DNA of 64,000 nucleotides from Myrica gale (Eukaryota > Streptophyta > Magnoliopsida > Fagales > Myricaceae): assembly GCA_963930655.1 (NCBI GenBank), contig OZ005621.1, forward strand, positions 2,901,001 to 2,965,000, written 5' to 3'. The notes under the pieces were generated by a model. That model saw nothing but the letters and a program-made list of their open reading frames with translations. It was not told the DNA's origin and searched no databases. The translations under genes and the position numbers were made by a program. Every line of letters starts with the position of its first letter. The first letter of the stretch is position 1. This document shows positions 21,083 through 33,834 of this stretch, piece by piece.

Positions 21083-22550
21083 AAGCTAAAATGTGGTTGG
21101 TGAATAATACTCTAAGCAGGCCTACACAACTTGGGAAAAGGAATTACAGGATCGGGAAAAGTTGGTAAAGCGGACAGGCAACAGCGCCACGTCCTGGGCA
21201 AGCCACGCCAAAGCCCCACGCGTCTTGGTTGTCTCGCCCGAGAGGCCCTCTCCGCGATCTTTTGCCTTTTTCAAATCAAGATTGCAAGGGGACTAGGGGA
21301 GCTCGTCGTTGCCTCCCGCAGCCATTTGGAAGCATTCCGCTTACCTCGGCCACATCATAAGAAAGAGAGATAAATAGGGACCAGTAATACCTTTTCCCAG
21401 TTTTCATGTCAAATACTCACGATTACACGAGAAAGTTGTAGGCTTGGCCTTGAATTTTGTGTCCATGTCAAATTACACTATATAATTTGAATAAAAAATT
21501 ATAAAATTCTAATCCGAAATAAAGAGATAAAGAGAAATCTTGAAGGCTGATACAATCATCTTCGTGCCGGCATGAAGTCCTTTTGAACCTTCCATGCATT
21601 ACCGAAGAAAGTTGTATGCATCATTATCTTAATCATTTTGTAGAGACCCCTCCTTTTTCAAAATTAGCCACTTAGGTACATTACTCGGGCCCAAATAAAT
21701 AATTTAAAAACAGGTTAATTATGAGGACAATATAATAGCCACGTGAATTATTTGAGTAATCTGAGGCACATGATTGCATTCCTTAGTTTAAAATTTGAAC
21801 TCAATGCTCCCTTAATTTAATGGCTGCCTGTTGTCATTAAGGTTGTAAGATCAAAGCATGTCCTCGGATTAGTCCAATCAAATGGCATTTCAACCTCCAG
21901 TATCAAACATAGATTTTCAACGTTGAAAGACGCGTTTTCTGTTAAGTTTGGAAACAAACGAAAAAAGAGTAAAAAAAAATATTTGAACTCATTTTTTATT
22001 AAATGAAGATTTATATCAATTGGACTATTAAACGACGACGGATCACATATTTGAAATTTGAAAACACCAACCTTAATTTATTTAGGTTGGTGACCGCCCG
22101 GTAGGACAATATAGGAATTTACGTGCCATAGGTCCCATGGTTCTCTCTTTCCCAGCTGTCCCAATTCAAAGTACGTTCTTATAACCTCAGTGTCTCGTTG
22201 GATATTTCAAAAACATTTTAAGGTTAAACACGTAAATTCGGATCCCTTGGAACGCAGTTCCCCATAAGCTGTCTTGTTCACACGTGGGACTAGTTCGTCC
22301 TTTGAGCACCACTTTGAAAAGTCATAAGCCGTCACGACCTCACACATGGCTAACACGGCCATGTCATCCGGTAACGTAACAATTTCGAAACGCATATTCA
22401 AAATTTACTCAATCCCAACGGTCGGATTATCTGTCATAACCGCAATCGGAGCCGTTCAATCCTTCATCATGCTCGACTTTTAACCTCCGATGTCCAAAAC
22501 GTATCCATTTCTTCCTCTCTTAAAACACTGCAGAATAAGATAATGCGTTA
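21083..22550. other. Intergenic upstream of the ARM gene
   Basis: No supportable gene. The G/C-rich patch at about 21130-21370 contains an 80-codon open frame with no recognised features. The 22080-22550 part probably holds the promoter of the ARM-repeat gene; no TATA box was firmly identified. Confidence 0.4.
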
Positions 22551-24250
22551 GTTTTCTGAAAGAATCTGAGGGACAGAGAGTGCCATTTCCTTCCATGAGA
22601 GAGAGTGTGTGTGTGAACAAGTTTGATTTTTGAATTTGATCGCGATTGTTATATACTACCTCGCTGCGTCTTCTAGTGGTAAAAATCGGTTACTTTAGGT
22701 GGGTTATTCAAACTTAGGCTTCTTCCTCTTCTTCAAGGTTGAGGAGGATTCTTCAATATATTTTTCTTTGGTTATTCGTTTTTGTTTCTTTGCTACGGAT
22801 AAAAAATGAGCCTGGTTGTCTCTGAATCCGATAAACTCTGCTTTCTGGGCCAGTGTTTCTGAAAGCGAGAGCAAGAAAGAGTTTTTGAAGATCTAGCCGT
22901 CGTTTGATTGCTGATTTTAGAGGTCAAGATGTGGTGGGTTGCTGATTCCTACAAGCATCAAGTTACAGCATAGAGAGGAGAGAGAGAGATTTGAAGATGA
23001 AGGCATAGCGGATTGCTTTCTGTGTGAAAAAGGACAAGTTTCTGAGTCTTAAAGGTTCGTTCTTGAAGTTGTTTTTGCTTGCTTTCTTGATGCCTACTTC
23101 AGAAGAATGTGATCCCCCCTCCCTTCTTTCTGTTCTATTTAGAAATTATCTTTTGAAGATTATTTAGATTTATAGCTGAGTGCGTATCACAGTTCCTTTC
23201 TTCTGTTTTTCCGCTTCTCCTAACAGAATCTGAGAGAGAGAGAGAGAGAGAGCCACTGTTTGGTGGCTGTTAATGGTCGAACCGTCGAAGGATCCTAAAA
23301 GTTGAGGAAAGTCAAGTCATTTTGAGGTAGAATAAAAAAAAAATTGTATTAATTGCTACGAATTTTCTTGACTATATTTTTTTTCCCTGTGGGGCCTTGT
23401 CCCTTTAGAATAAATTTTAGTACACTCAATAAAATCTTCACTTCAAAGGAAAGTTTCTCTCACACCCACACAGGGAAGGTCCATTAATGGGGAGAAAAAT
23501 GGGAATACAGCTAAGAGTCCAACTTTTCCCAACTACTCGGAGGAATTTTGACCGTTGGATGTGGATCAGATCAGCTTTTGCGAAAACTCCCTGGAGAAAT
23601 TTATCAAATTTAGCATCTTCTAGTTAAAAAGTGTAGTTATAGCTCTAGTATATGTTTCCTAAAACACCCCCTACATAAATCACTGTAGTATCAGCACTGT
23701 ATAGTATATGACTGGTTTTAAATAATGTGTTGGAGGGGCTATTTTGGCATTTGGGAGAAACCATCTGTCGATGGCTTCTGTAGTAGTTTGCCGTTAGTAG
23801 TAACTTCTTTCATTTTCATCATCAATCTTTTTAAATAATCAATTCCTTATGTCCTATTGTACTATTTTAATATGGTGACTTTTTTAACTGGAATTAAATG
23901 ATCACTTAAGTAGTGCAAATGCTCGTGGGGCATCTTAGGTACTTCGATATAGTTGGTCGGGTCTTGTTTTCAGCAAAACAAGCTTTCTGTGATCATACAA
24001 TATTCTCGAAGCTCTTGATGTTGTCCTATTTGTTTTTTTAATTGTTCTCTTATAATCTCTGATTTTTATATTGAAGACTTAATCCATAATTCATGGTTAT
24101 GATTGCAACTGCTCCACCGCCTTCTAATTTTCTGTGCAAATATATTTTCCTGTCCATTTTTCCTCATCTGGGTTGTTAGCTTACAGACCTTGGTTTTCCT
24201 CTGAATTCTATCTGTCACTCTTGTGGTGGAAAATTTGATAGATTGGAATC
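22551..24250 (+). promoter_or_regulatory. Long 5' leader of the ARM-repeat gene, with a uORF
   Basis: The stretch before the ARM start has leader character: CT/GA tracts, including GAGAGA repeats near 23231-23252, and no long frame. A candidate leader intron ends at the acceptor 'gcttacag' near 24187; its donor may be AAAG|gttcgt near 23055. An upstream ORF of 18 codons at 22806-22862 (MSLVVSESDKLCFLGQCF) would sit in the first leader exon. The exon model is inferred. Confidence 0.45.
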
Positions 24251-25936
24251 ATGGTAGAAGATGGTGGGAGGGAGGTTTTGGCCAATACTCAGTCAGCTGA
24301 AGAGTGGTTGTCTCATGTCCAAGAGCTTGTTCCAGTCGCACTTCATAAGTCAAGGGAAGTGAAGGGGTTCCCGGGTAGATGGAAGATGATAATATCAAAA
24401 TTAGAGCAGATCCCATCACGTTTGTCTGACTTGTCAAGCCACCCTTGCTTCTCAAAAAATGCACTCTGCAAGGAGCAATTGCAGGCCATGTCGAAGACAT
24501 TGAAGGAAGCTATTGAATTGGCTGAATTATGTGTGAGGGAGAAGAAGTATGAAGGGAAGCTTCGGATGCAGAGTGACTTGGATGCTTTGTCAGGAAAATT
24601 GGACTTGACTTTGAGGGATTGTGGGCTTCTGATCAAGACTGGGGTGCTTGGCGAGGCTACCTTGCCTTTAACTATGACTGGTTCTTCAGCAGAACCCGAG
24701 GCTGCAACTCATAGCAATATCAGGGAATTGCTTGCCCGGCTTCAGATCGGGCACTTGGAAGCAAAGCACAGAGCTCTTGACGGCCTTGTTGAAGTAATGA
24801 AAGACGATGAAAAGAATGTTTTAGCTGTTCTGTGCCGAAGCAATATTGCTGCTTTAGTTCAATTGCTTACAGCAACATCTCCTCGTATCAGGGAGAAGAC
24901 AGTTACTGTAATTTGCTCGCTAGCAGAATCTGGGGGTTGTGAGAATTGGCTTGTCTCAGAAGGAGTTCTGCCACCTCTGATTAGGCTTGTTGAGTCAGGT
25001 AGCTCAGTGGGCAAAGAGAAGGCAACGATTTCGCTTCAGAGACTGTCCATGTCAGCAGAGATAGCTCGTTCAATTGTTGGTCATGGTGGGGTTCGTCCAC
25101 TGATTGAGATCTGCTGCACTGGTGATTCTGTTTCACAGGCTGCGGCTGCTTGCACTTTGAAGAATATATCAGCTGTCCCAGAGGTGAGGCAAACTCTAGC
25201 TGAAGAAGGAGTTGTAAGGATTATGATCAGTCTTTTGGATTGTGGAATGTTGCTAGGGTCCAAGGAATATGCTGCAGAGTGCTTGCTGAATCTCACTGCC
25301 AGCAATGACAACCTAAGGAGGTCTGTTATTTCAGAAGGTGGTGTTCGGAGCCTATTGGCTTATCTTGATGGTCCACTGCCCCAAGAATCTGCAGTAGGGG
25401 CATTAAGGAATTTGGTTGGCTCAGTTAGCACGGAAGTTTTGCTTTCTCTTGGTTTTCTACCTGGTTTAGTTCATGTGCTTAAATGTGGATCTTTGGGTGC
25501 ACAACAAGCTGCTGCATCAGCAATTTGTCGGGTTTGTAGCTCAACAGAGACGAAGAAATCGGTAGGTGATGCTGGGTGCATTCCTCTGCTTGTCAAGATG
25601 CTTGAGGCCAAATCAGACAGCGTTAGAGAGGTAGCTGCACAAGCAATTTATAGCCTGATGGTCGTTTCCCAGAACTGCAGAGAAGTTAAGAGGGATGATA
25701 AGAGTGTGCCGAATCTGGTCCAATTGCTTGACCCAAGTCCACAAAACACTGCCAAAAAGTACGCAGTTTCCTGCCTTGCATCTCTATCTTCAAGTAAGAA
25801 ATGCAAGAAGCTGATGATCTCCTATGGAGCAATTGGATATCTTAAAAAGCTTACAGAGATGGATATCCCAGGTGCCAAGAAGCTACTGGAGCGGTTGGAG
25901 AGGGGAAAACTAAGGAGTTTGTTCAGCAGGAAATAG
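24251..25936 (+). CDS. Armadillo-repeat protein (Vac8-like ARM superfamily)
   Basis: Uninterrupted 561-aa frame starting MVEDGGREVLANTQ. ARM proteins are scaffolds made of ~42-residue helical repeats; no catalytic role is visible. The first ~150 residues are helical, with segments such as QAMSKTLKEAIELAELC, resembling the N-terminal domain of plant U-box/ARM proteins, but no U-box is present. From about residue 180 onward come roughly eight ARM repeats with typical signatures (GGVRPLIEICCTGD, AAACTLKNIS, EGGVRSLLAYLDG, ESAVGALRNLVGS, GCIPLLVKMLEAKSD). The tail is basic (ERLERGKLRSLFSRK). The chosen start is the first ATG of the frame and gives a family-typical length. In Arabidopsis a similar gene (At2g45720, from memory) lies close to PEX11D, and here PEX11 lies about 6 kb downstream. 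Confidence 0.9.
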   Translation: MVEDGGREVLANTQSAEEWLSHVQELVPVALHKSREVKGFPGRWKMIISKLEQIPSRLSDLSSHPCFSKNALCKEQLQAMSKTLKEAIELAELCVREKKYEGKLRMQSDLDALSGKLDLTLRDCGLLIKTGVLGEATLPLTMTGSSAEPEAATHSNIRELLARLQIGHLEAKHRALDGLVEVMKDDEKNVLAVLCRSNIAALVQLLTATSPRIREKTVTVICSLAESGGCENWLVSEGVLPPLIRLVESGSSVGKEKATISLQRLSMSAEIARSIVGHGGVRPLIEICCTGDSVSQAAAACTLKNISAVPEVRQTLAEEGVVRIMISLLDCGMLLGSKEYAAECLLNLTASNDNLRRSVISEGGVRSLLAYLDGPLPQESAVGALRNLVGSVSTEVLLSLGFLPGLVHVLKCGSLGAQQAAASAICRVCSSTETKKSVGDAGCIPLLVKMLEAKSDSVREVAAQAIYSLMVVSQNCREVKRDDKSVPNLVQLLDPSPQNTAKKYAVSCLASLSSSKKCKKLMISYGAIGYLKKLTEMDIPGAKKLLERLERGKLRSLFSRK

Positions 25937-27503
25937 AGGAAAATTGCAATTGTCTTTTTGTATAATTAATGTTTGCCCTTTTTCTTTACCCTCTTGTATT
26001 GATGATCGCTGTTTCATTGTCTATATGAATCGAAGTAGTACATGATATGAACTGGAATGCGCAAGCTTACTAATCTATGTTATCGATGGCCTCGTATTTA
26101 TTAAGACATAGTCTCTATAGGTTGCTTTTGAATTTTCCTTTCTATTATAAACAGTCCTGCTGAAATTATAGTTACTCGAAGTTCTGTGATCAAAGATGCT
26201 CTTTTGATATTCGAGGGCGATTGATTGTCTGCTTCTTAATCGAACTTACTATATTTGTGTGGATTATATTCAGCATTAATGATTGTCCTTGGGGGCCTTT
26301 TTCTTGTAATGGTGGTTGCAATGTCTGGATGCAGAAATGGCTTTTACTGGGACAGCAAATCAGCTGGGCATCTGAATGTAAGCTTCTGCGGAAGTATCCG
26401 GATGCACATGTGGTTCAAACACTCTTGTGCATGTGATGTACGCGATTCACCTTCTGTTTTGGTACGAAGAGATGATTTAACCATGTGAGCATTAAAGTGC
26501 GTCTAATTTGCTCAAGGGCTTATACCTGCCACGACTACGGATTTCGATGCTTTAAAATGTTGCTTCTAAGCTTCCTTAACATTTACGACGAGCATGTATG
26601 TTATGAACTAAAACTTAGGCTGCAAGGTTGATGATCTCTTGTTTTTTTTTTTGGGTGTCCGAACCAGCTTATATGCACCTTGATTAATCTTGGAATCTGT
26701 TTAGTTTTCTCTTCCTATACAAACCGATCAATTACCAACCAAAGGTTGATAGTATTTATAGGATCTAAAATTTAAGACTTTGGAGGGAGCATACCACCAA
26801 GGCTCCAACCTTAATCACTAGGGGTTACGATGATGTCTCGTTGACTGCTTATATGGAATTGTTTTGAGCATTTCTAAATGATTGAATTAGTTATTTTGAT
26901 TATAAAGGATTGAAATACTACCATAAATAAGAGAAGTCATTATTCTCCTACAATATAAGATAATATGAATCCTACCCCCAACAAAAAAGGAAAAAACAGA
27001 GATTGTCTGTGGATAAGATTTGCGGTAATAGTTACTCACGTATCTTGTCTGGATCACAGCAGGAATCTAGCTGGGAATGCTGCCGAAACTCTACTGATCA
27101 GATCCTGCAATAATTACTCACGTATGTTGCTTTGTTGGGCCTGCAACAACCAGATTGGACTTGGAGAAACAAAAAATGACATCATGGAAGATCTGGTTCG
27201 TTATAAAGCAGATAGAGCACTGAGGTCTGAGGTGAGGTGCCCAACCTCAGCACTTTTTGGTATGCTTTCCACTCCAACCATCCGCCAAGATCATACGTAA
27301 GCCTCGAAAGCAAATACCAAACGCCCTGTCGTGTTAAAAAGCTACAAACACAAATGCTACCTTAGAAAGAAAAAAAAAACAAACATAAATACCAATCAGC
27401 AGCTGCGCCCTATCATATAAATTGCAATATTTTTTTCAGTGAACATTTGATTTGCGGGTTCAATCAGGTTTTAGAATTTATTAGAATTAGAATTATTATA
27501 TTC
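25937..27503. other. Intergenic between ARM gene and copia fossil
   Basis: The first ~150-200 bp are the likely 3' UTR of the ARM gene ('taatta' and 'tataaac' signals near 25960-26150). The rest has no gene; the frames near 26221-26488 and 26965-27300 have no recognisable domains. Confidence 0.4.
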
Positions 27504-29850
27504 TGTTAAAGCTTTATGATAGCCAGCTGTGCAAGTTAGTTCTGAAGCTGTTAAGCAGTTAGATAGTTCACGAAGCTTCATGTTGTATTATAAAAAGACC
27601 ATTGTATTCTTTATTTGGTTAAGTCGAATATACAGAGTATTCAAGCCTTTCTTATTCGCATTCTCTTTCTCTCTTTCGGTTTCCATTTACAAAGTTTACA
27701 TGGTATCAGAGGATTTGTAAAGATGGCTGCCGAAATTCCATCTTCTTCTCTTCCAGTTTCTTCCACCACAAACGTTCTTGAAAATCAGTCTAGTCCTTTG
27801 TTTCTCAACAACAGTGATAGTCCTAGTACAATTCTCGTTATTCAAATTCTCAACAGCAATGGTGATAATTACTCTAGCTGGCGTAGATCTATGCAAATGG
27901 CTCTCAATGCAAAGAACAAATATGTTTTTGTTACTGGAGCCATTCCAGAGCCTGAGTCATCATCTGCGAATTATGCAAGTTGGATTCGATGTAACGATAT
28001 GGTATCATCCTGGATACTGAACTCAATCTCTCGAGAATTAGCTAACACTGTATTGTATATTGAGACAGCAGCTGATATTTGGAAAGAACTTGCTGAACGA
28101 TGTTCTCAAGGAAATGCACCACGAATTTTTCAAATTCAAAAGGCGATTATCTCTCTCTCTCAAGGTCAGAACACCATTACTGCGTATTATTCAAGTATGA
28201 AAGCACTATGGGATGAATTGGCCAACTATAAACACAATCCCGTATGTTCTTGTGGTGCTGTTAAGCATCTTACTGATGCATATAATCTGGAGTGTGTAAT
28301 CTAGTTCCTCATGGGGCTGAATGACTCGTATTCCCATATACGCGGCCAGATCTTGTTGATAGACCATGTTCCTTCTATCAATAAGGTTCTTTCATTGGTC
28401 ATTCAAGAGGAAAGGCAGAGAGATGTTACTTCTTTGATTTCATCTTCAACAGAAAACTCTGTCTTTTTCACTCGCACTCCAGGACCTCAGAATTTCAACA
28501 AATCTGGTGCCAAGTCAAGCTTCCAAAAGCGTGATCGTCCAATGTGCAGTCATTGTGGTTTTGCTGGCCACACTATGGATAAGTGCTATAAGCTGCACGG
28601 TTATCCACCTGGTTACAAACCACGTCCCAAATTCACTTCTACTGGATCTGTCCATCAAGTCAGCTTAGACACTTCTTCTGTTTCTAGTGCTGCTTTGCCC
28701 TTCACTAAGGAGCAGTGTCAACAACTATTAGCTCTCATACCTTCTTCTGATTCTTCTCATTCAGAATCATTAGTTACTGATATGTCATCTCAAAGCATGG
28801 TCAATATGACAGGTATATCTACTGATTCTTCTTCTTATTCTGTTCATCACCGACCTGCCAATATCATATCACAATGGATCATTGATACGGGAGCAACTGA
28901 TCATATGGTCAGTTCAGTCTCCATGTTATCATTCATCACCTCTTCTGTCATATCTTCTGTCAAGATGTCTAATGACCAAACAACATCTGTCACTCATGTT
29001 GGTACTGTCCAAATTTCTTCTCATATCTTGTTAAAGAATGTATTAGTTGTACCATCGTTCTCTTTCATTCTCATTTCAGTAAGTTCATTAATGAAACATA
29101 TGACTTGTTGTGTTATCTTGCTTAACCAACACTTGTTTATCCAGGACCTACTCATTTGGACAACGATTGGTTTAGCTAAGGAGTCTTGCAGCTTATATTT
29201 TCTGCTTCCAAGTGTTTCTGGTGATTTCAATTCTTCTTGTAATCTGACATCTGCTAATAAGTCTGCTTCTTCTGCTAATAAGTCTGCCTCTTTATGGCAT
29301 TGTCGATTAGGACATTTTCCTTTATCCAAATTTTCCTTGTTGCATGATTCTATCAGTGATGTAAACACTTCTGCTATTCATGATTGTACTGTTTGCCCTA
29401 TGGCTAAGCAAAAGAGGCTGCCATTTCCTGTTTCTACATCTCAGTCCACTTTTCCTTTTGAATTGATACATTGTGACCTATGGGGACCTTTTTCGGTTTC
29501 TGATCATAATGGAATAAGGTTTTTTCTTTCCATTGTTGATGATTTCACTTGATGTACATGGGTATATTTAGTACAAACTAAAACACAAACCCTTACTTAC
29601 ATCAAATTGTTTTTCCAGCTTATTGAAACTCAATTCAATTACAAAATCAAAACTATTCGGACTGATTTTGGTTCTGAGTTCAACTTATCTGATTTTCTTA
29701 CTTCCAAAGGAACTATCCATCAGTTTTCTTGCATTGCAACTCCCCAACAAAATGGAGTTGTTAAACGCAAACATCAACATCTTCTTAATGTTGCTAGAGC
29801 ATTAAAATTCCAGTCCAATCTTCCACTTAAGTTTTGAACAGATTGTATCT
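27504..29850 (+). mobile_element. Ty1-copia LTR retrotransposon fossil, left portion only
   Basis: A 5' LTR appears to run from about 27504 to 27700, followed by a tRNA-Met type primer-binding motif TGGTATCAGAG at 27700-27710. Recognisable parts in order are the copia gag (UBN2-type), a CCHC zinc knuckle (CSHCGFAGHTMDKC), the protease motif DTGATDH, the GAG-pre-integrase HHCC region and the start of the integrase core. The reverse transcriptase, RNase H and 3' LTR are not present in this window. The element is broken, with about two or three interruptions plus the missing right half. With one LTR no date can be computed; the good preservation of the frames suggests a moderately young insertion. 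Confidence 0.9.
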
Positions 29851-30800
29851 TAGCTCAAATTACTGTTTTGCAAGTGGAATGGTTATTATAAGTAACGAGT
29901 TAGCCACCTAATTTTTGCATTCTCTCTGTATTAACTAATATATATGCGCAGGCCCCCAAGACGTGGACATATTGGCTTGGGATACCACCTGTCAGCTGGC
30001 AGGCCCAAGTTCAATCCTGCACACACCCCACACGACTTAAATAGTTTGTGGGGGAGAAAGGTCTTTGTACATGTATATAGATTTTTTTACTGTTGCAGTG
30101 TATAACTTCACCTGCTTTAAGAATCGTCGAGGCACGAAACTAGTGCACGATTTCATTCATTACCTAATATACATATACGTATACATAAATTATAATAAAG
30201 GAATTGAGGAATTGGATAGATCAAATCTCAATTCATTCAGTTTTACCCATTTCGGCATAATTCATGCATCGATTGGTGTAATAAATATATATATATATAT
30301 AGATTACCAGGTATGAGAAAAGGCCTAACAAGAACAGAAGAGCACTCCCTTTTTCTTTTTTCTTATAGAACTTTGTACATTAGATGTATATTATATTTTA
30401 CGTTCCCTGAACTTGAAATAATGTGAAACCCAGTTGAAGGATTCCATTGCCTTGCCTCCAAGCACCTCTTTGCAGATCTATAGTAATGCTTGTCCGAAGC
30501 AGTGGAGTTTCAATCCGGATAAGTCATAGCATAACAGAAATAATCGTGGACCGTCAATGAAGTACCTTCCTTGAGATGCCTGCTCGATCAAACCCATACG
30601 ATTTTTTTTTTTTAAAAAAAGGATCATTAGTTGCAGAAGTGGGCCAGGTGGCTACTCCGAAAGCCCAGTTGATGATGAGGGATTCGATTTACGTTCTACA
30701 ATAAATATACACGGGAAAAGCTTCCTATTTGTAAGCAGTATACGATTTGTTTGTTTGTTTTGGACAGGTGAGGACCAAAGAAGCCCTTATCAGAGCCTAT
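29851..30800. other. Intergenic, possible SINE-like scraps
   Basis: No gene. 'Aagttcaatcctg' near 30008 resembles a tRNA B box, and 'gtgggccaggtggct...ccgaaagccc' near 30639 resembles plant Au-SINE wording, but neither gives a full element with an A box, tail and duplication. AT dinucleotide runs lie near 30286-30302. Confidence 0.35.
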
Positions 30801-32115
30801 CATAGAGGGAAGCAAGAGACATAGTCAGCAAGGAGGGGGGGAGAAATGTATAACAGCGAGAGGGGGGGAGAGAGAGAGTGGTGACGATAGAGAAAGCCTC
30901 TTGAGGTTTCACAGAGACAGTGTGTTGCGCTTTTCGAGGCCAATCCCACGGGCACTTCCTTCGGTACTAGTCTCTTTCTCTGTCTCTGTTTCTCTCCCAG
31001 CCTGCACCCGTAGGATATAGAATCCACAAACCCGTCTTTGATCGGGGATTGCAATTAAGGTCCACTGGCAACAATTTTTGTATGGAAGATTTTGGCCCTT
31101 TAAAATCTTGGGTTCTTGTTTATGCAAAAGATTTGATCTTCCTGCTGAGTATATTATGTCTGAAGAAAATAAATTAGTTTTTATCTTTTCAGCTTGTTAG
31201 TGAGTTTTTCGACGTAGGAGATTGAGTTTTTCAGCTGGGTATTCTTTTTTCTTTGGTTACCACTTCGTACTCCTGTCTTTCTGGAGATTGAGAGTGTGGA
31301 ATTGAGTGATTGTGAGATTTGAAGTTGTTGAAGTCGATAACGTTTTGTCTATCTTCTTGTGATTTGTGCTCTTTTTTGTCTTCTGGGAAGATGAAGGAAA
31401 CGGGAAAAAGAAATTGAAATTTTGAGTGCAGGAGTATTGATGCTAGCTTCTAAGTAGAATTTAACTAGCTTAGCGATGGCTCGTATTAGACGAAGCTGAG
31501 GACAGGTCTTTGTTTTATCGAAGATCCCTAATAAAAATTTTGCTACCCTAATAAAAAATTTTGCTAGGTCTTGTCAAACTCACGAAACTAAATCTTATCT
31601 TCGAGTATAATAATTATTTCCTTCCCTTGTGGCTCTTAAGAACCCAACCGGACTTTGATGAATATTGCCAAGTTATTACAAATGGGTTGCTTTTAAAATG
31701 CAGATTAAAGTTGATCCCCTCGTGTTATAATGTTGTATTTTACCCGTGAATGTAACTGGTCTTGTGATTCCTGTTAGCCGATAAGAATATGTATATTTCT
31801 GTAGTGGGTGGGTTTGCTGATTCGTGGAAATAGTGTTGGGACTTCCTTTTCTGCAGTGTTTAGTGATTTCATGCTTTTAATACACTGTTGTTTGTGATAC
31901 TGCAATGTTCACTTGACATACTTTCATGGGGAGTTCGAAATCCTGATCCTTCAAGTATTGGTGGGGTTGAATTTATTTTGTTGATTGATATGTTTACCTT
32001 CTAGTTGTCCCCTGTAATGCTAGGGCATCGCCTCCTGGTGTTATTCTTCATTTTAGTGATTACTTAAATGAAGTTGATCAGGACCTTGATTCTGTAGGAT
32101 TATTCAGCGTAAAGG
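30801..32115 (+). promoter_or_regulatory. Leader of the PEX11 gene
   Basis: GA-rich sequence at 30830-30885 and CT-rich sequence at 30960-31000 resemble a transcribed leader. An acceptor 'tctgtag' at about 32097 just before GATTATTCAGCG and the ATG indicates a 5' UTR intron of roughly 1 kb. The donor was not fixed. No coding frame of note lies between. Confidence 0.45.
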
Positions 32116-33834
32116 ATGAGTACTCTGGATGCAACTAGGGCAGAACTTGCTCTGCTTGTAGTGTATTTGAACAAGGCAGAAGCAAGGGACAAAGTATGCA
32201 GGGCAATACAATACGGTTCCAAATTCTTGAGTAACGGAGAACCTGGTGCAGCTCAAAATATTGACAAATCAACCAGCTTGGCACGGAAGGTTTTCCGTCT
32301 TTTCAAGGTTAGATTTTACCATGTGAACAGCCTCTTTTTTATTTGTCTAGTTCTTTTGGAATTGTTGCTCAGCTCAATTTGGTACTTCTTACTTTAAGCC
32401 TAAGAATCTCCATACCTACCCGTGTTTTCATGAGTGGATAAAAGTAAGGCTATTTAGTATTTAATCTTTTATTTTGGCTCCTGGAAATAATATAGGAGAG
32501 GCAATAGATCCTGTAAGAAGGAAAGCCTTCATGTTGCATATTATTTGCTCCCATAGATCTGAAATGGAAACAAAGAGATGCTCGGTACTGCGAAACCAAT
32601 CTTGTATTGATCTTGCTCTCCAATATATTTAATTCTGCAACATCCTATCCTTCACTCTGTCAATTTGCAGTTTGTCAATGACTTGCACGCTCTTATCAGT
32701 CCACCTGCACCAGGAACTCCCCTTCCTATTGTTTTGCTTGGAAAGGTATGAAAATGAGAATGTTCACCCATAAGACATTGTTCTTGCTTGTCCTCTTGAT
32801 GACTTTTTAACGCTTGCTACAGTCCAAAAATGCTTTGCTGTCAACTTTCTTGTTTCTTGATCAAATTGTGTGGCTTGGTAGATCGGGCATTTATAAGGTA
32901 TGGGCAAGTTGCTTTTCTTTTTCCTTGTTCATTGTCTTTTTATATTGGTTTCTTAGTATAAATTGCAAGAGTAAATTAAAATATTTTATTTGGTGTAGAA
33001 CAAGGAACGGGCTGACCTACTTGGCCGCATCTCTCTTTATTGTTGGATGGGTTCCTCAATTTGTGGCACTTTGGTTGAGGTTTGCCGCAGTCACATTTTT
33101 CCTTGATGATTTTCTTTATATATTCCCCCACCCCCACCCCTCCTTTTTCTGAACAAAAAAAATTGGCATGTTTTCTTGTGTCAGGTTGGGGAGCTGGGAA
33201 GACTTTCTGCTCAAATGAAGAAGTTAGAAAAGGAACTTAGTGATTGTGAAAAATATCAAGTATGCTTACCATGGTCTTTTATGATGGTGTGCCCATCAGA
33301 GTTCTTTTCATTTTATTTTTTTGGCACATACTGCTATTCCGTACCCCTTCTTACATGGTTTGGTCCTCCGTGAATGCAGAATGAGCAATACCGGGCCAAA
33401 CTTAAAAGGTCAAATGAGAGGTCGCTGGCCCTGATTAGAGCAAGCATGGATATAGTCGTAGCTGCCGGGCTGCTTCAATTGGCACCTAAGAAAATCACTC
33501 CCCGTGTGACTGGTGCCTTAGGATTTGCTACCTCACTTATTGCTTGTTATCAGGTTCTTACCAATTCTTGTCACCAAGCTCGAATTAATATCTTCTGTTA
33601 GTTTAACTATGGCTGCTGAAATTTAACAGTCGAGTCATAAAAAGAGACGTAGCTGTATATTTTTCTTTTTTAAAAACCAAGAAATATGAAGAAAGAAAGG
33701 AAATTCAGGATGAGTTGCAAATAGGCTTGGCAATTAGTGCTTGCAAATGTTTTCCATTTTTTCTCTGATGTAGACTTCTGGTTTCTGCTATTATGCAGTT
33801 GCTTCCGCCACGAGCTAAGCCCAAGGCAGCATGA
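32116..33834 (+). CDS. PEX11: Peroxisomal membrane protein PEX11 (C/D/E subgroup)
   Basis: PEX11 proteins sit in the peroxisomal membrane and promote elongation and division of peroxisomes. Seven exons (32116-32307, 32671-32745, 32823-32897, 32999-33079, 33185-33259, 33380-33553, 33799-33834) total 708 nt, or 235 aa, essentially the length of Arabidopsis PEX11C/D/E. The N-terminus reads ATRAELALLVVYLNKAEARD, followed by KVCRAIQYGSKFLS. DKSTSLARKVFRLFKFVND and STFLFLDQIVWLGRSGIY are near-invariant in the subgroup. Near the C-terminus, VVAAGLLQLAPKKITPRVTGALGF forms a hydrophobic segment, and the end is basic (LLPPRAKPKAA). All donors are GT. The gene converges with the minus-strand F-box gene about 1.2 kb downstream. 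All exons look intact. Confidence 0.95.

Noticed and set aside
29960-30030. tRNA-like B box and GC pairing
   Set aside because: No A box, no cloverleaf and no 3' acceptor pairing could be drawn.
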